Origin: a virus
Virus record (IMG/VR): IMGVR_UViG_3300028794_000012
Coordinates: 1-38,952 of that record
Strand: one strand, 5' to 3'
Length of the DNA stretch: 38,952 bases
A program made the translations under genes and the position numbers. Below, piece by piece: positions 31,561-38,952 of this stretch. Position 1 is the stretch's first letter, and each line of letters begins with the position of its first letter. Below the pieces are notes generated by a model. The model was not told the DNA's origin and did not search any database. It saw only the letters and a program-made list of their open reading frames with translations.

Positions 31561-32093
31561 TGGAGGAGCCACTAGAAGAAACATATCTTCGGTGGCTCTA
31601 TAGTCAAGTCGCGGCAACCAGATGGAAGAATCCAACCAGAACGTACTGGAAACTGTTAGGACAGCTCCATAAGAAGGAGTTTGTCTGGTTTGTGCCGAAC
31701 GACGACAACAGGGCCACAGAAGGGCAGGATCTGCGAGAAGAATTCCTGGAGACGTCTGGGATTGATATCGTGGATGAGAACTGGATGACTCTAGGTTGCT
31801 CGTTCCTGGAGATGTTGATAGCCCTTTCGCGACGCCTCGACTTTGAAACTTCGGCCGGGGCTCGCGAATGGTTTTGGTGTCTGTTGGATAATCTCGAGTT
31901 GAGACATCTAACAGATGCTGTCGATATTCCACCGGAGAGTATTGACGAAAAAATCAACGCCGTGATTTGGCGGACATATTCGTTCAACGGAAGAGGAGGG
32001 CTATTTCCACTAAGACATCCTGCAAAGGACCAACGTCAAGTTGAGCTCTGGTACCAGCTGAACGCGTACCTGCTAGAACTGCAAACTGGTTAG
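31560..32093 (+). CDS. Conserved phage protein before the replicase
   Basis: Protein of 177 aa: EETYLRWLYSQVAATRWKNPTRTYWKLLGQLHKKEFVWFVPNDDNRATEGQDLREEFLE, then WMTLGCSFLEMLIALSRRLDFE, AREWFWCLLDNLELRHL and FPLRHPAKDQRQVELWYQLNAYLLE. It is helix-rich and resembles a conserved phage protein found beside replication genes in related phages. No function is known to me. ATG 31560 overlaps the preceding TGA. Confidence 0.7.
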   Translation: MEEPLEETYLRWLYSQVAATRWKNPTRTYWKLLGQLHKKEFVWFVPNDDNRATEGQDLREEFLETSGIDIVDENWMTLGCSFLEMLIALSRRLDFETSAGAREWFWCLLDNLELRHLTDAVDIPPESIDEKINAVIWRTYSFNGRGGLFPLRHPAKDQRQVELWYQLNAYLLELQTG

Positions 32094-32109
32094 CGCGAGG
32101 GAGGTGTAT

Positions 32110-35100
32110 ATGGATTTCTTTAGAATGGGTACACGAGAAGGCAAAGGGGGACAGGAGTTATATCCTGACTTCGTGGTCGGACGTTCAAAGGACTTGATGG
32201 TTCGCGGACGTTCGTTCTATGCCATCTGGGATCAGGAAACGGGGCTTTGGTCTACAGACGAGTACGATGTTCAACGTCTTGTGGATACCGAGCTACGAGC
32301 ATGGGCCGAGAAAGCCCTGACTGATCGCGGAATCGAGTACAACGTAAGATACCTCAACTCGTTCGGTAGCCAGAGCTGGAGTACGTTCCGTAAGTACCTG
32401 CAAAACATCAGCGACAACGCTCATCAGCTTGACGAATCTTTAACCTTCGCGGACACCATCACCAAAAAGAGCAACTACGCGAGCAAAAGACTTCCATATT
32501 CCCTCGCACCGGGTGAGCACCCTGCGTGGGATGAACTTGTCGGCACGCTATATTCTGTCGACGAAAGAGTAAAGATCGAATGGTCCATCGGCGCGGTCAT
32601 CGCTGGTGAGGCTAAGAAGATTCAGAAATTCCTGGTATTTTATGGTGCGGCCGGGACTGGTAAGTCAACCATTCTGAACGTTATCGACAAGCTCTTTAAG
32701 GGGTACACCACCTCTTTCGAAGCAAAAGCACTTGGTAGCAATAACGGAACTTTCGCCACTGAGGTATTCAAGGACAACCCACTCGTAGCAATCCAGCAAG
32801 ACGGGGATCTGTCCAGGATCGAAGACAACACAAAACTCAACTCCGTTATTGCGCACGAAGCTATGACCATGAACGAGAAGTTCAGACCCAGCTATACCGC
32901 TCACGTGAATGCGTTTCTGTTCATGGGGACGAACCAGCCAGTCAAGATCAGCGATGCAAAGTCTGGAATCATTCGACGTTTGATCGACGTTAGTCCCACT
33001 GGCGTACGGATTCCCGCCAATCATTACAACACGCTGGTTGCACAAATCGATTTCGAGTTGGGTGCGATCGCGCATCATTGCCTCGAGGTATATCGTAGTC
33101 TTGGAAAGAATCACTATAACGGGTATCGACCTCTTGAGATGATGTTCCAGACGGACATCTTCTTCAACTTCATCGAGGCGAACTACGATATTTTCAAGAC
33201 TCAGGATGGTGTGTCACTCAAGCAAGCGTACGCGCTCTATAAGGAATACTGCTCGGAAACAGGAATCGAGAAGCCGCTTCCACAGTACAAGGTTCGTGAA
33301 GAGTTGAGGAACTACTTCGACAACTTCAAGGATCGGGAAGAGATCGATGGCGTGATTGTCCGGAGTTATTATGTCGGCTTCAACGCGAACAAGTTCAAAG
33401 CACCGGCTAAGGATCTGGCAGTCTTCTCGCTCGTTATGGAGGAGACCACATCAATACTTGACGATATTCTGTCAGGTATGCCGGCTCAGTACGCGAAGGC
33501 CAGTGGAGTACCAGCTAAGTATTGGTCTGACGAGCCAAGACTTATTGACGATGAATTGAAAGTTCCGAAGCCGAGTCAAATTGTCAGTACGACTTTGGCT
33601 GATCTTGATACGCAGAAGGAGCATTTCGTCAAGGTTCCTGAGCATCATATTGTCATCGACTTCGATCTAAGGGGTATCGATGGAGAAAAAAGCCTCGAGC
33701 GGAACTTGGAGGCCGCTTCCAACTGGCCTGCTACCTACGCCGAACTCAGCAAGTCCGGGAGTGGTGTACACCTCCATTATATTTACGACGGAGATACTAC
33801 CAAACTCCGTGTTCAATACTCTGAGGGCATTGAAGTCAAGGTGTACCCAGGGAACAGCGCCTTGCGGCGCAGGCTGTCGAGATGCAACAATGTGCCCATT
33901 TCTACAATAAACAGTGGGCTGCCTCTGAAGGAGAACATCGTGCTTCCAACAACAACTATCCAGAGCGAAAGGAGTCTTCGAGAGCTTATTGGTAGGAACC
34001 TCCGGAAGGAAATTCATCCGGGAACCAAGAGCTCAGTCGATTTCATGAAGAAGATTCTCGACGACGCGTTCAAGTCTGGGATGTCTTACGATGTCACAGA
34101 TCTACGTCCGAGACTCATCGCTTTCGCCAACAACTCAACCAACCAACCTCTGCAGGCAATCAAGGCCGTCCAGCAGATGAAATTCAAGAGTGAGGAGGTT
34201 GAGCGACCCGAGAAGGCTGTGAAGCCTAAGGACGATCGGCGGGTGTTCTTCGACATCGAGGTATATCCGAACCTCTTTGTTTTGTGTTGGAAGTACGAAG
34301 GCGACCCGAATGTCGTCCGGATGATCAACCCCAGCCCGCAGGACGTTGAGGCGCTGTTCCCATTTAAGCTCGTGGGTTACAACAACCGACGCTACGACAA
34401 CCACATCATGTACGGTCGCTACATGGGCTACGACAACGAGGCCCTCTACAAGCTCTCGCAGAAGATCATCGACAACCGAGGAGGGATGTTCGGAGAGGCG
34501 TACAGTATTTCGTACGCGGATATCTACGACTATTCCTCGGTGAAGCAGAGCTTGAAGAAGTTCGAAATCGACCTGGGCATCCATCACATGGAGCTTCCAT
34601 TTGCTTGGGACAAGCCAGTTCCGAAGGAGGATTGGGGAAAGGTCGTTGAGTACTGCGTTAACGACGTTCTTGCTACCGAAGCTACGGCGGAGGATCGTGA
34701 GCAGGATTTCGTTGCTCGGCAGATTCTGGCCGACTTGAGTGGGCTCACTGTGAACGACACGACGGCAAGGCACACTGCGAAGATCATATTCGGGAACGAT
34801 CGAAATCCGCAGAGCAGTTTTGTGTACACCAAGCTCGAGGAGCGATTCCCCAGCTATAAGTATGAAATGGGTGTCAGTACATATCGAGATGAGGTAGTTG
34901 GAGAGGGAGGCTACGTCTATGATGAGTCTGGTATATATTCAGATGTTGCTCTTCTGGATGTTGCTTCCATGCATCCCACGAGCATCGAGATTCTCAATCT
35001 ATTTGGGGACTACACCCCCAATTTTTCTGCTCTCAAATCTGCCCGGATGGCGATCAAACACAAGGATTACAACTCCGCTCGGAGTATGCTTGGTGGGCGG

Positions 35101-35916
35101 TTGGCTCCTTTCCTCGAGGATCCTGAGAGAGCTGAAGCGCTTTCGTACGCGCTCAAGATTGTAATCAACATCGTCTACGGTTTGACGAGCGCGAAGTTCG
35201 ACAATCCCTTCCGGGATATTCGTAACAAAGACAACATCGCAGCCAAACGTGGCGCGTTATTCATGATCGACCTGAAGCATTTTGTTCAGGAATCTGGTTA
35301 CACGGTCGCTCATATCAAGACCGATTCAATCAAGATCCCGAATGCAACGCAAGGTATCATCGACAAGGTGATGGCGTTCGGAGAGGATTACGGATACACC
35401 TTTGAACACGAGGCTACGTATGAGCGTCTTGCGCTTGTGAATGCCGCTGTGTTCGTCGGTAAGTATGGATGGAATGCGAAGGAGAAGCTGATTGGGACTT
35501 GGTCGGCTACCGGAGCTCAGTTCCAGCATCCGTACGTCTTCAAGACCCTGTTCAGTGAGGAAAAGATCGAGTTTGATGACTTGTGTGAGACCAAGCAGGT
35601 CACGCAGGGGCATATGTATCTCGACTTCGATGAGGTACACAAGGCCATGTTCAACTACGAAGGTATGCACTTCGTCGGAAGAACTGGTCGATTTGTCCCG
35701 GTTACGGAGGCGTCCGGTGGTGGCGTTCTCTACCGTGTCAAGGATGGGCAGCAGTACGCAGTCTCGGGCACGAAGGGTCATTTCTGGATCGAGGCTGAGG
35801 TGGCCAAGAACATGGGTGACCAGCTCGAGGTAGATATGTCGTATTTCGAGAACCTGGTGTACGACGCACGCAAGACGATCAGCAAGTTCGGCGACATCGA
35901 TTCATTCATCAGCTGA
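32110..35916 (+). CDS. SF3 helicase, AEP primase and family B DNA polymerase in one polypeptide
   Basis: Protein of 1268 aa with three parts. (1) SF3-type helicase (about 1-400): Walker A at 179-187 (GAAGTGKST, Lys185), preceded by a D5-like N-terminal part. (2) AEP primase-like part (about 480-620): IDFDLRG with Asp517 and Asp519, SGSGVHLH with His554 and His556, and GIEVKVYPG. (3) 3'-5' exonuclease and family B polymerase: Asp715 and Glu717 in FDIEVYPN, NNRRYDN, YCVNDV, then motif A with Asp950 (LDVASMHPTSI), motif B near 1016 (KIVINIVYGLTSAKF) and motif C with Asp1072 (IKTDSIKI). In motif C the first Asp of the usual DTDS is Lys. ATG 32110 follows GGAGG by 5 bases. Confidence 0.82.
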   Translation: MDFFRMGTREGKGGQELYPDFVVGRSKDLMVRGRSFYAIWDQETGLWSTDEYDVQRLVDTELRAWAEKALTDRGIEYNVRYLNSFGSQSWSTFRKYLQNISDNAHQLDESLTFADTITKKSNYASKRLPYSLAPGEHPAWDELVGTLYSVDERVKIEWSIGAVIAGEAKKIQKFLVFYGAAGTGKSTILNVIDKLFKGYTTSFEAKALGSNNGTFATEVFKDNPLVAIQQDGDLSRIEDNTKLNSVIAHEAMTMNEKFRPSYTAHVNAFLFMGTNQPVKISDAKSGIIRRLIDVSPTGVRIPANHYNTLVAQIDFELGAIAHHCLEVYRSLGKNHYNGYRPLEMMFQTDIFFNFIEANYDIFKTQDGVSLKQAYALYKEYCSETGIEKPLPQYKVREELRNYFDNFKDREEIDGVIVRSYYVGFNANKFKAPAKDLAVFSLVMEETTSILDDILSGMPAQYAKASGVPAKYWSDEPRLIDDELKVPKPSQIVSTTLADLDTQKEHFVKVPEHHIVIDFDLRGIDGEKSLERNLEAASNWPATYAELSKSGSGVHLHYIYDGDTTKLRVQYSEGIEVKVYPGNSALRRRLSRCNNVPISTINSGLPLKENIVLPTTTIQSERSLRELIGRNLRKEIHPGTKSSVDFMKKILDDAFKSGMSYDVTDLRPRLIAFANNSTNQPLQAIKAVQQMKFKSEEVERPEKAVKPKDDRRVFFDIEVYPNLFVLCWKYEGDPNVVRMINPSPQDVEALFPFKLVGYNNRRYDNHIMYGRYMGYDNEALYKLSQKIIDNRGGMFGEAYSISYADIYDYSSVKQSLKKFEIDLGIHHMELPFAWDKPVPKEDWGKVVEYCVNDVLATEATAEDREQDFVARQILADLSGLTVNDTTARHTAKIIFGNDRNPQSSFVYTKLEERFPSYKYEMGVSTYRDEVVGEGGYVYDESGIYSDVALLDVASMHPTSIEILNLFGDYTPNFSALKSARMAIKHKDYNSARSMLGGRLAPFLEDPERAEALSYALKIVINIVYGLTSAKFDNPFRDIRNKDNIAAKRGALFMIDLKHFVQESGYTVAHIKTDSIKIPNATQGIIDKVMAFGEDYGYTFEHEATYERLALVNAAVFVGKYGWNAKEKLIGTWSATGAQFQHPYVFKTLFSEEKIEFDDLCETKQVTQGHMYLDFDEVHKAMFNYEGMHFVGRTGRFVPVTEASGGGVLYRVKDGQQYAVSGTKGHFWIEAEVAKNMGDQLEVDMSYFENLVYDARKTISKFGDIDSFIS

Positions 35917-35928
35917 GGAGAAATAATC

Positions 35929-36393
35929 ATGAAGGTCTGCCTGCACTACAAGTCCGATTCGATCCACCCCAACCGAGTCGACGTCGTCGAATGTGAAAAA
36001 GTCAGTACGATGGATCATTCGATCAAGTTCTTCAACAAGAGCAGCCATCACGTTGCATTCAAGTTGGTGAATTTGGATCAGATCGCGGAGTATCACGTCG
36101 TCGGTGAGTTCCAGTTGGAGACGAAGCTCGAAAACTACCTCAACGAGCACGGAGATGTCGCAGGTTTCTATCGGGGCATGATCGTCAGCAAAAAGATCGG
36201 ATTGTTTTTCTTCTCGTCGCTCAACAAGATGGACCAATATCGTCTCATCATGTCCGGTTCAAGGGACGTCATTTGTGGGGATGAGGCTGGATACGACAGT
36301 CCAGTGATTCTTCAGGCGATCGAGTTCCTCGAGGAAACCGAGGAGAAGTACCCGGAGAACCATCCACTACGAAAGCTTGCCAAAAAGGGGTAA
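35929..36393 (+). CDS. Unknown protein after the replicase
   Basis: Protein of 154 aa beginning MKVCLHYKSDSIHPNRVDVVEC, with KFFNKSSHHVAFKLVNLDQIAEYHVVGEFQLE, a helix (LENYLNEHGDV), IGLFFFSSLNKMDQYRL and a Glu/Lys-rich C-terminal helix. The alternation of strands suggests a small beta-barrel-like fold, but I do not recognise a family. GAGGAG (35915-35920) is 8 bases upstream. Its place points to a replication accessory protein. Confidence 0.7.
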   Translation: MKVCLHYKSDSIHPNRVDVVECEKVSTMDHSIKFFNKSSHHVAFKLVNLDQIAEYHVVGEFQLETKLENYLNEHGDVAGFYRGMIVSKKIGLFFFSSLNKMDQYRLIMSGSRDVICGDEAGYDSPVILQAIEFLEETEEKYPENHPLRKLAKKG

Positions 36394-36395
36394 CC

Positions 36396-36575
36396 ATGCA
36401 CTGGATTACCGAAACCGACCTGCTGATCATAGACGATGAGGAGCCTAAACGAAGGGTTATCTTCCGGCAGGTCGGTTGGTTGGGGCAAACGAGTCGATTC
36501 TACAATCTCGAAGAAGACCCATCGAAGACCGAACCGGGTGGGTTCATGCCCATATTCATCCAGAGAGACAGTTGA
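36396..36575 (+). CDS. Small protein, unknown
   Basis: Protein of 59 aa: MHWITETDLLIIDDEEPKRRVIFRQVGWLGQTSRFYNLEEDPSKTEPGGF and MPIFIQRDS at the end. ATG 36396 follows AAGGGG (36386-36391) closely. Its stop shares an A with the ATG of the next gene, so the two are likely coupled. No family is recognised. Confidence 0.65.
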   Translation: MHWITETDLLIIDDEEPKRRVIFRQVGWLGQTSRFYNLEEDPSKTEPGGFMPIFIQRDS

Positions 36576-36682
36576 TGAGGGACTTCTGCATCTACTGTGG
36601 AATTCGAATCGTGATCACTATCTTCCGTGGTCGTGGATACTGCTGTGAGAACCACCGCAAGATCCTCATGAACGAAAAATAA
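36575..36682 (+). CDS. Zinc-ribbon-like microprotein
   Basis: Protein of 35 aa with Cys5 and Cys8 in FCIYCG and Cys23, Cys24 and His27 in YCCENHRK, a likely zinc site. It has only about 14 residues between the two halves, as in short zinc-knuckle or treble-clef-like proteins. It is coupled to the preceding gene by a shared base. Its role is not known. Confidence 0.6.
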   Translation: MRDFCIYCGIRIVITIFRGRGYCCENHRKILMNEK

Positions 36683-36710
36683 CCGCTCCTAAGCAAACGG
36701 AGACTCGATA

Positions 36711-36938
36711 GTGTCTAATCTGTACAACGTGGTTTTTGCAAGGGGGTCTGTTCCCAAAAAGAAGATTCCCATCGTTGCCTACAAAGGCGGCCGACGAACA
36801 ATCGTTGGTCAGGCAGAGGTCGAGGACGATGGCCACGAGCTTCATATTCACGCGGAGATCGACCCCGTGTTCAACGCATTGATCTGCGCGCCGGACAATC
36901 ATATTTCTATCGGCTACGAGAATTCGGAGGAACTATGA
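36711..36938 (+). CDS. Small protein, unknown
   Basis: Protein of 75 aa from GTG 36711, with ACGGAGA (36698-36704) upstream. Mostly strands: YNVVFARGSVPKKKIPIVAYKGGRRTIVGQAEVEDDGHELHIHAEIDP. The part ending HAEID resembles the IGEIEIRDTPDGFVVVAVEV region of the next gene, so the two may share a small beta domain. It overlaps the next gene by 4 bases. Confidence 0.68.
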   Translation: MSNLYNVVFARGSVPKKKIPIVAYKGGRRTIVGQAEVEDDGHELHIHAEIDPVFNALICAPDNHISIGYENSEEL

Positions 36939-37804
36939 GTGAAGAAGGTGGTTCGCCACTGGATCAGGACTGGAAGAAGTCTCCGGACGCCATGGTCTGG
37001 GCGAACAAGCTGGCCGAGTACATTTTCATCCACAAGATCAATCCCAGAGACCCTGGCGATATGGTGGTGTGGTTTGCAAATGCCATGGCTGCCGCGGAGG
37101 GTCACGCTGCGAAACTCGCTCGAGATAATTCGACAGCGGTTGGGACCGTTCCGCTTGTTACGTACGCAGACGGGATTCGGCACGACATTGGCGAGATTGA
37201 GATCCGAGACACTCCAGACGGCTTCGTTGTCGTTGCGGTGGAGGTTCTTGATTCGGACGTTGCCTCGCCGACCTCTGCGGTGCAGGGAAAGATCTCTCCG
37301 TCGTTGAGGGCGAATCCGTACGAGCCGGCGATCTACGGTATGGGTCTCAGCGGCGAAGGTCTTCGGATGGTGGACGAGATCGATCGAAATGCTCGAGCAT
37401 ATGGGTATGAGATCGGTCGTGGACATCGTCTGGCCAAGTTCATTCCAGCTGCGTCGGAGGGTAATCCGTTCTTGGCGTTCGACTGGCGCGATCGGATGCA
37501 ACAGGAGGTTGATGGCAATCCTCAGAAGGACGATGATGACCAATGGTGCAGCATCTACGGTTATCAAATTCCAGAAGCTCATATCTGTTCGGTCGGGGCG
37601 TGCTACAACCCCGTTCGTGACGGACAGATTCTCCGAGGAACTGTTGATGAGCGCATTGCTGGGATCGCGAAGAGCAAAGCGGACATGGATCGGATCGCTT
37701 CGAAGATGGGGCTTGGGATCTGTGACGAGGCTGTTTGCGAAAGCAAGGGTTCTCATGACCACGGGTTCCTGTGCGGTCGGTCGTGTCCTGTCTGTAGTAC
37801 GTAG
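36935..37804 (+). CDS. Unknown protein with Cys/His-rich C-terminus
   Basis: Protein of 289 aa. N-terminal helices (WKKSPDAMVWANKLAEYIFIHKINPRDPGDMVVWFANAMAAAEGHA), then a beta part with PLVTYADGIRHDIGEIEIRDTPDGFVVVAVEV, and a C-terminal region with WCSIYGYQIPEAHICSVGACYNP and CDEAVCESKGSHDHGFLCGRSCPVC. The clustered Cys and His residues suggest one or two zinc sites. No family is recognised. It overlaps the preceding gene by 4 bases. Confidence 0.72.
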   Translation: MSEEGGSPLDQDWKKSPDAMVWANKLAEYIFIHKINPRDPGDMVVWFANAMAAAEGHAAKLARDNSTAVGTVPLVTYADGIRHDIGEIEIRDTPDGFVVVAVEVLDSDVASPTSAVQGKISPSLRANPYEPAIYGMGLSGEGLRMVDEIDRNARAYGYEIGRGHRLAKFIPAASEGNPFLAFDWRDRMQQEVDGNPQKDDDDQWCSIYGYQIPEAHICSVGACYNPVRDGQILRGTVDERIAGIAKSKADMDRIASKMGLGICDEAVCESKGSHDHGFLCGRSCPVCST

Positions 37805-37828
37805 TTGTAAACACCACTGAGAGGAACC

Positions 37829-38017
37829 ATGAAAAACGGGTGCGCATGGTGTGAGACCCCTGCGAAAGATCCAAAGACATTACCAATCACGGGGGTTCCG
37901 GCTAGCGAAGATCAAGTCGAAAAAGGTAAATCTTGGTTCTGCCCCGTCTGCAAGATCCCGTACGCAACCATTCAAGGATTCGATCCGGATTTGTGGAGGA
38001 GTAATGCCAGGACTTGA
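37829..38017 (+). CDS. Small zinc-ribbon-like protein
   Basis: Protein of 62 aa with Cys5/Cys8 in NGCAWCETP and Cys38/Cys41 in WFCPVCKIP, a zinc ribbon arrangement with a 29-residue middle. It may bind nucleic acid or protein. GAGAGGAAC (37820-37828) precedes ATG 37829. It overlaps the next gene by 14 bases. Confidence 0.7.
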   Translation: MKNGCAWCETPAKDPKTLPITGVPASEDQVEKGKSWFCPVCKIPYATIQGFDPDLWRSNART

Positions 38018-38363
38018 GGAGAGGAGACGGCTTTTCAAACCCTACTATCTTCTGATAGGGGGTGGTCGGAACGGCGAAGTTGTTTGGTGGCCACGACCGG
38101 ACTTGGAGCCGTGCTTCTTCTTGAAGAACGAAGACCCAACAAAAAGCATCTTCAGGGACGGTGCGAGTCACGAGTTCACCAATCTCTACTTTCCTCAGAC
38201 GTTGGTGTTTAACACGCCAAACAATCCGGAGATTTCAGTTTCCTATCGAGTAGCGGGTCACGATAGATATCTGCATCCAGCTTTGCATAACGGGATCGCT
38301 CATCATCTACTCGCCCTATCCCTCGAGGATCTATCGAAAGTGCGGTGTGGTGACCATGGATGA
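38004..38363 (+). CDS. Unknown protein
   Basis: Protein of 119 aa: MPGLEERRRLFKPYYLLIGGGRNGEVVWWPRPDLEPCFFLKNEDP, then DGASHEFTNLYFPQTLVFNTPNNPEISVSYRVAGHDRYLHPALHNGIAHHLLALS. It has several His residues in its C-terminal half. I do not recognise a family. TGGAGGAG (37994-38001) precedes ATG 38004. Confidence 0.65.
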   Translation: MPGLEERRRLFKPYYLLIGGGRNGEVVWWPRPDLEPCFFLKNEDPTKSIFRDGASHEFTNLYFPQTLVFNTPNNPEISVSYRVAGHDRYLHPALHNGIAHHLLALSLEDLSKVRCGDHG

Positions 38364-38397
38364 GGATCTGAAAACAGCAATCAAGAAGGAGCAATAA
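38356..38397 (+). CDS. Possible 13-aa peptide upstream of the last gene
   Basis: ATG 38356 opens a frame coding for MDEDLKTAIKKEQ, ending with TAA at 38395-38397 immediately before ATG 38398. It starts inside the end of the preceding gene. It may help translation of the next gene or have no function. This is a weak call. Confidence 0.25.
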   Translation: MDEDLKTAIKKEQ

Positions 38398-38952
38398 ATG
38401 GCTGGCGGAATGGTTCGACATGAGGAAAACGTCGTGCTCGAGGATGCTCGACTCACGTACCTGAACTTTCGTGGGGAGGGTGGGATGTACAACCGTGATG
38501 GTGATCGAAATTTCTCGGTCATCCTCGAGCACGATAAGGCCGTGGAGTTGGAGGCGGCCGGTTGGAACATCAAGTGGCGTGCACCTCGCGAGGAGGGTGA
38601 CGATCCCACACCAATCCTGAGTGTCTCGGTGAACTACTCGAACCGACCTCCGCGGATCGTCATGATCACATCCAAGCGGCGGAACCATTTGCCCGAGGAT
38701 ATCGTCGATCAGCTGGACTACGTCGACATCGAGATGGCCGACCTGGTGATCCGTCCGTACGACTGGGGACCGATCAACGGCAAGTCCGGACGGAAGGCCT
38801 ATCTCAGGACGCTATTCATCACGATCTACGAAGACCCGATCGAGCTGAAGTACGCCGAGATGATGAAGCGTCCGCTGGCGATCGAGGCTGATGAGGTTCT
38901 GGACGCCGAGGTCATTGACGACAGTTGGGAAATACAACAGATCGGACAATAA
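38398..38952 (+). CDS. Possible ssDNA-binding phage protein
   Basis: Protein of 184 aa: LEDARLTYLNFRGEGGMYNRDGDRNFSVILEHDKAVELEAAGWNIKWRAPREEGDDPTPILSVSVNYSNRPPRIVMITSKRRNHLPEDIVDQLDYVDIEMADLVIRPYDWG followed by SGRKAYLRTLFITIYED. This strand pattern, with RNF, GWN and RPYDW motifs, is a phage family near replication genes; in related phages it is often considered an OB-fold ssDNA-binding protein. An acidic C-terminus (EADEVLDAEVIDDSWE) fits such proteins. AAGGAG (38386-38391) precedes ATG 38398. The window ends with its stop codon. Confidence 0.65.
   Translation: MAGGMVRHEENVVLEDARLTYLNFRGEGGMYNRDGDRNFSVILEHDKAVELEAAGWNIKWRAPREEGDDPTPILSVSVNYSNRPPRIVMITSKRRNHLPEDIVDQLDYVDIEMADLVIRPYDWGPINGKSGRKAYLRTLFITIYEDPIELKYAEMMKRPLAIEADEVLDAEVIDDSWEIQQIGQ

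Overview
The window looks like the left part of the genome of a tailed, siphovirus-type bacteriophage of an actinobacterium. All genes are on the + strand and are tightly packed with many 4-base ATGA overlaps. Ribosome sites are of the AGGAGGTG type. The proteins are typical of long-tailed phages: HK97-type portal and capsid, tape measure, and a ReqiPepy6 Gp37-like tail-tip protein. That last family, the moderate G+C content and the CHAP lysin point to a phage of Rhodococcus, Streptomyces or a relative. Several proteins (connector, head-tail joining, tail chaperone and DUF6353-type proteins) also resemble families known from Firmicutes phages. I see no integrase, repressor, tRNA or CRISPR array, and the host cannot be fixed from sequence alone. 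The window ends exactly at a stop codon and is probably part of a larger genome.

Layout. (1) 95-4810: small-terminase-like protein, HNH nuclease, endolysin, a head-tail connector, a tail/fibre protein with a glycerophosphodiesterase domain, and a protein with two GMKWG motifs. (2) 4842-9517: large terminase, a second GMKWG protein, a collagen-like protein, a DUF4082-like protein and the portal. (3) 9507-15094: fused prohead protease and major capsid protein, neck proteins, and two tail-tube paralogues on either side of a tail chaperone. (4) 15091-23472: tape measure, distal tail protein, Gp37-like protein and a fibronectin-type tail protein. (5) 23469-24597: small membrane proteins and a Dp-1-type holin. 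(6) 24599-31560: a region of small membrane proteins with recurring promoters and terminators. (7) 31560-38952: replication region with a single polypeptide that joins SF3 helicase, AEP primase and family B DNA polymerase, followed by small Cys-rich proteins and a possible ssDNA-binding protein.

The most unusual part is 24599-29152. Six promoters share TCGC, 5 bases, TTAC-like, 6 bases, then TATAAT, with the TCGC-to-TATAAT distance exactly 15 bases every time. Five of them sit 23-30 bases upstream of a small membrane-protein gene (58-95 aa). Four of these genes end in the same hairpin type with a conserved loop, and the fifth ends in a longer hairpin. In four cassettes the ribosome site can pair with sequence just upstream of or overlapping the promoter -10 box. 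This would block translation from read-through RNA but not from RNA started at the cassette's own promoter. The sixth promoter drives a leader that can fold into a pseudoknot. The set looks like a family of self-insulated expression cassettes placed inside a phage operon.
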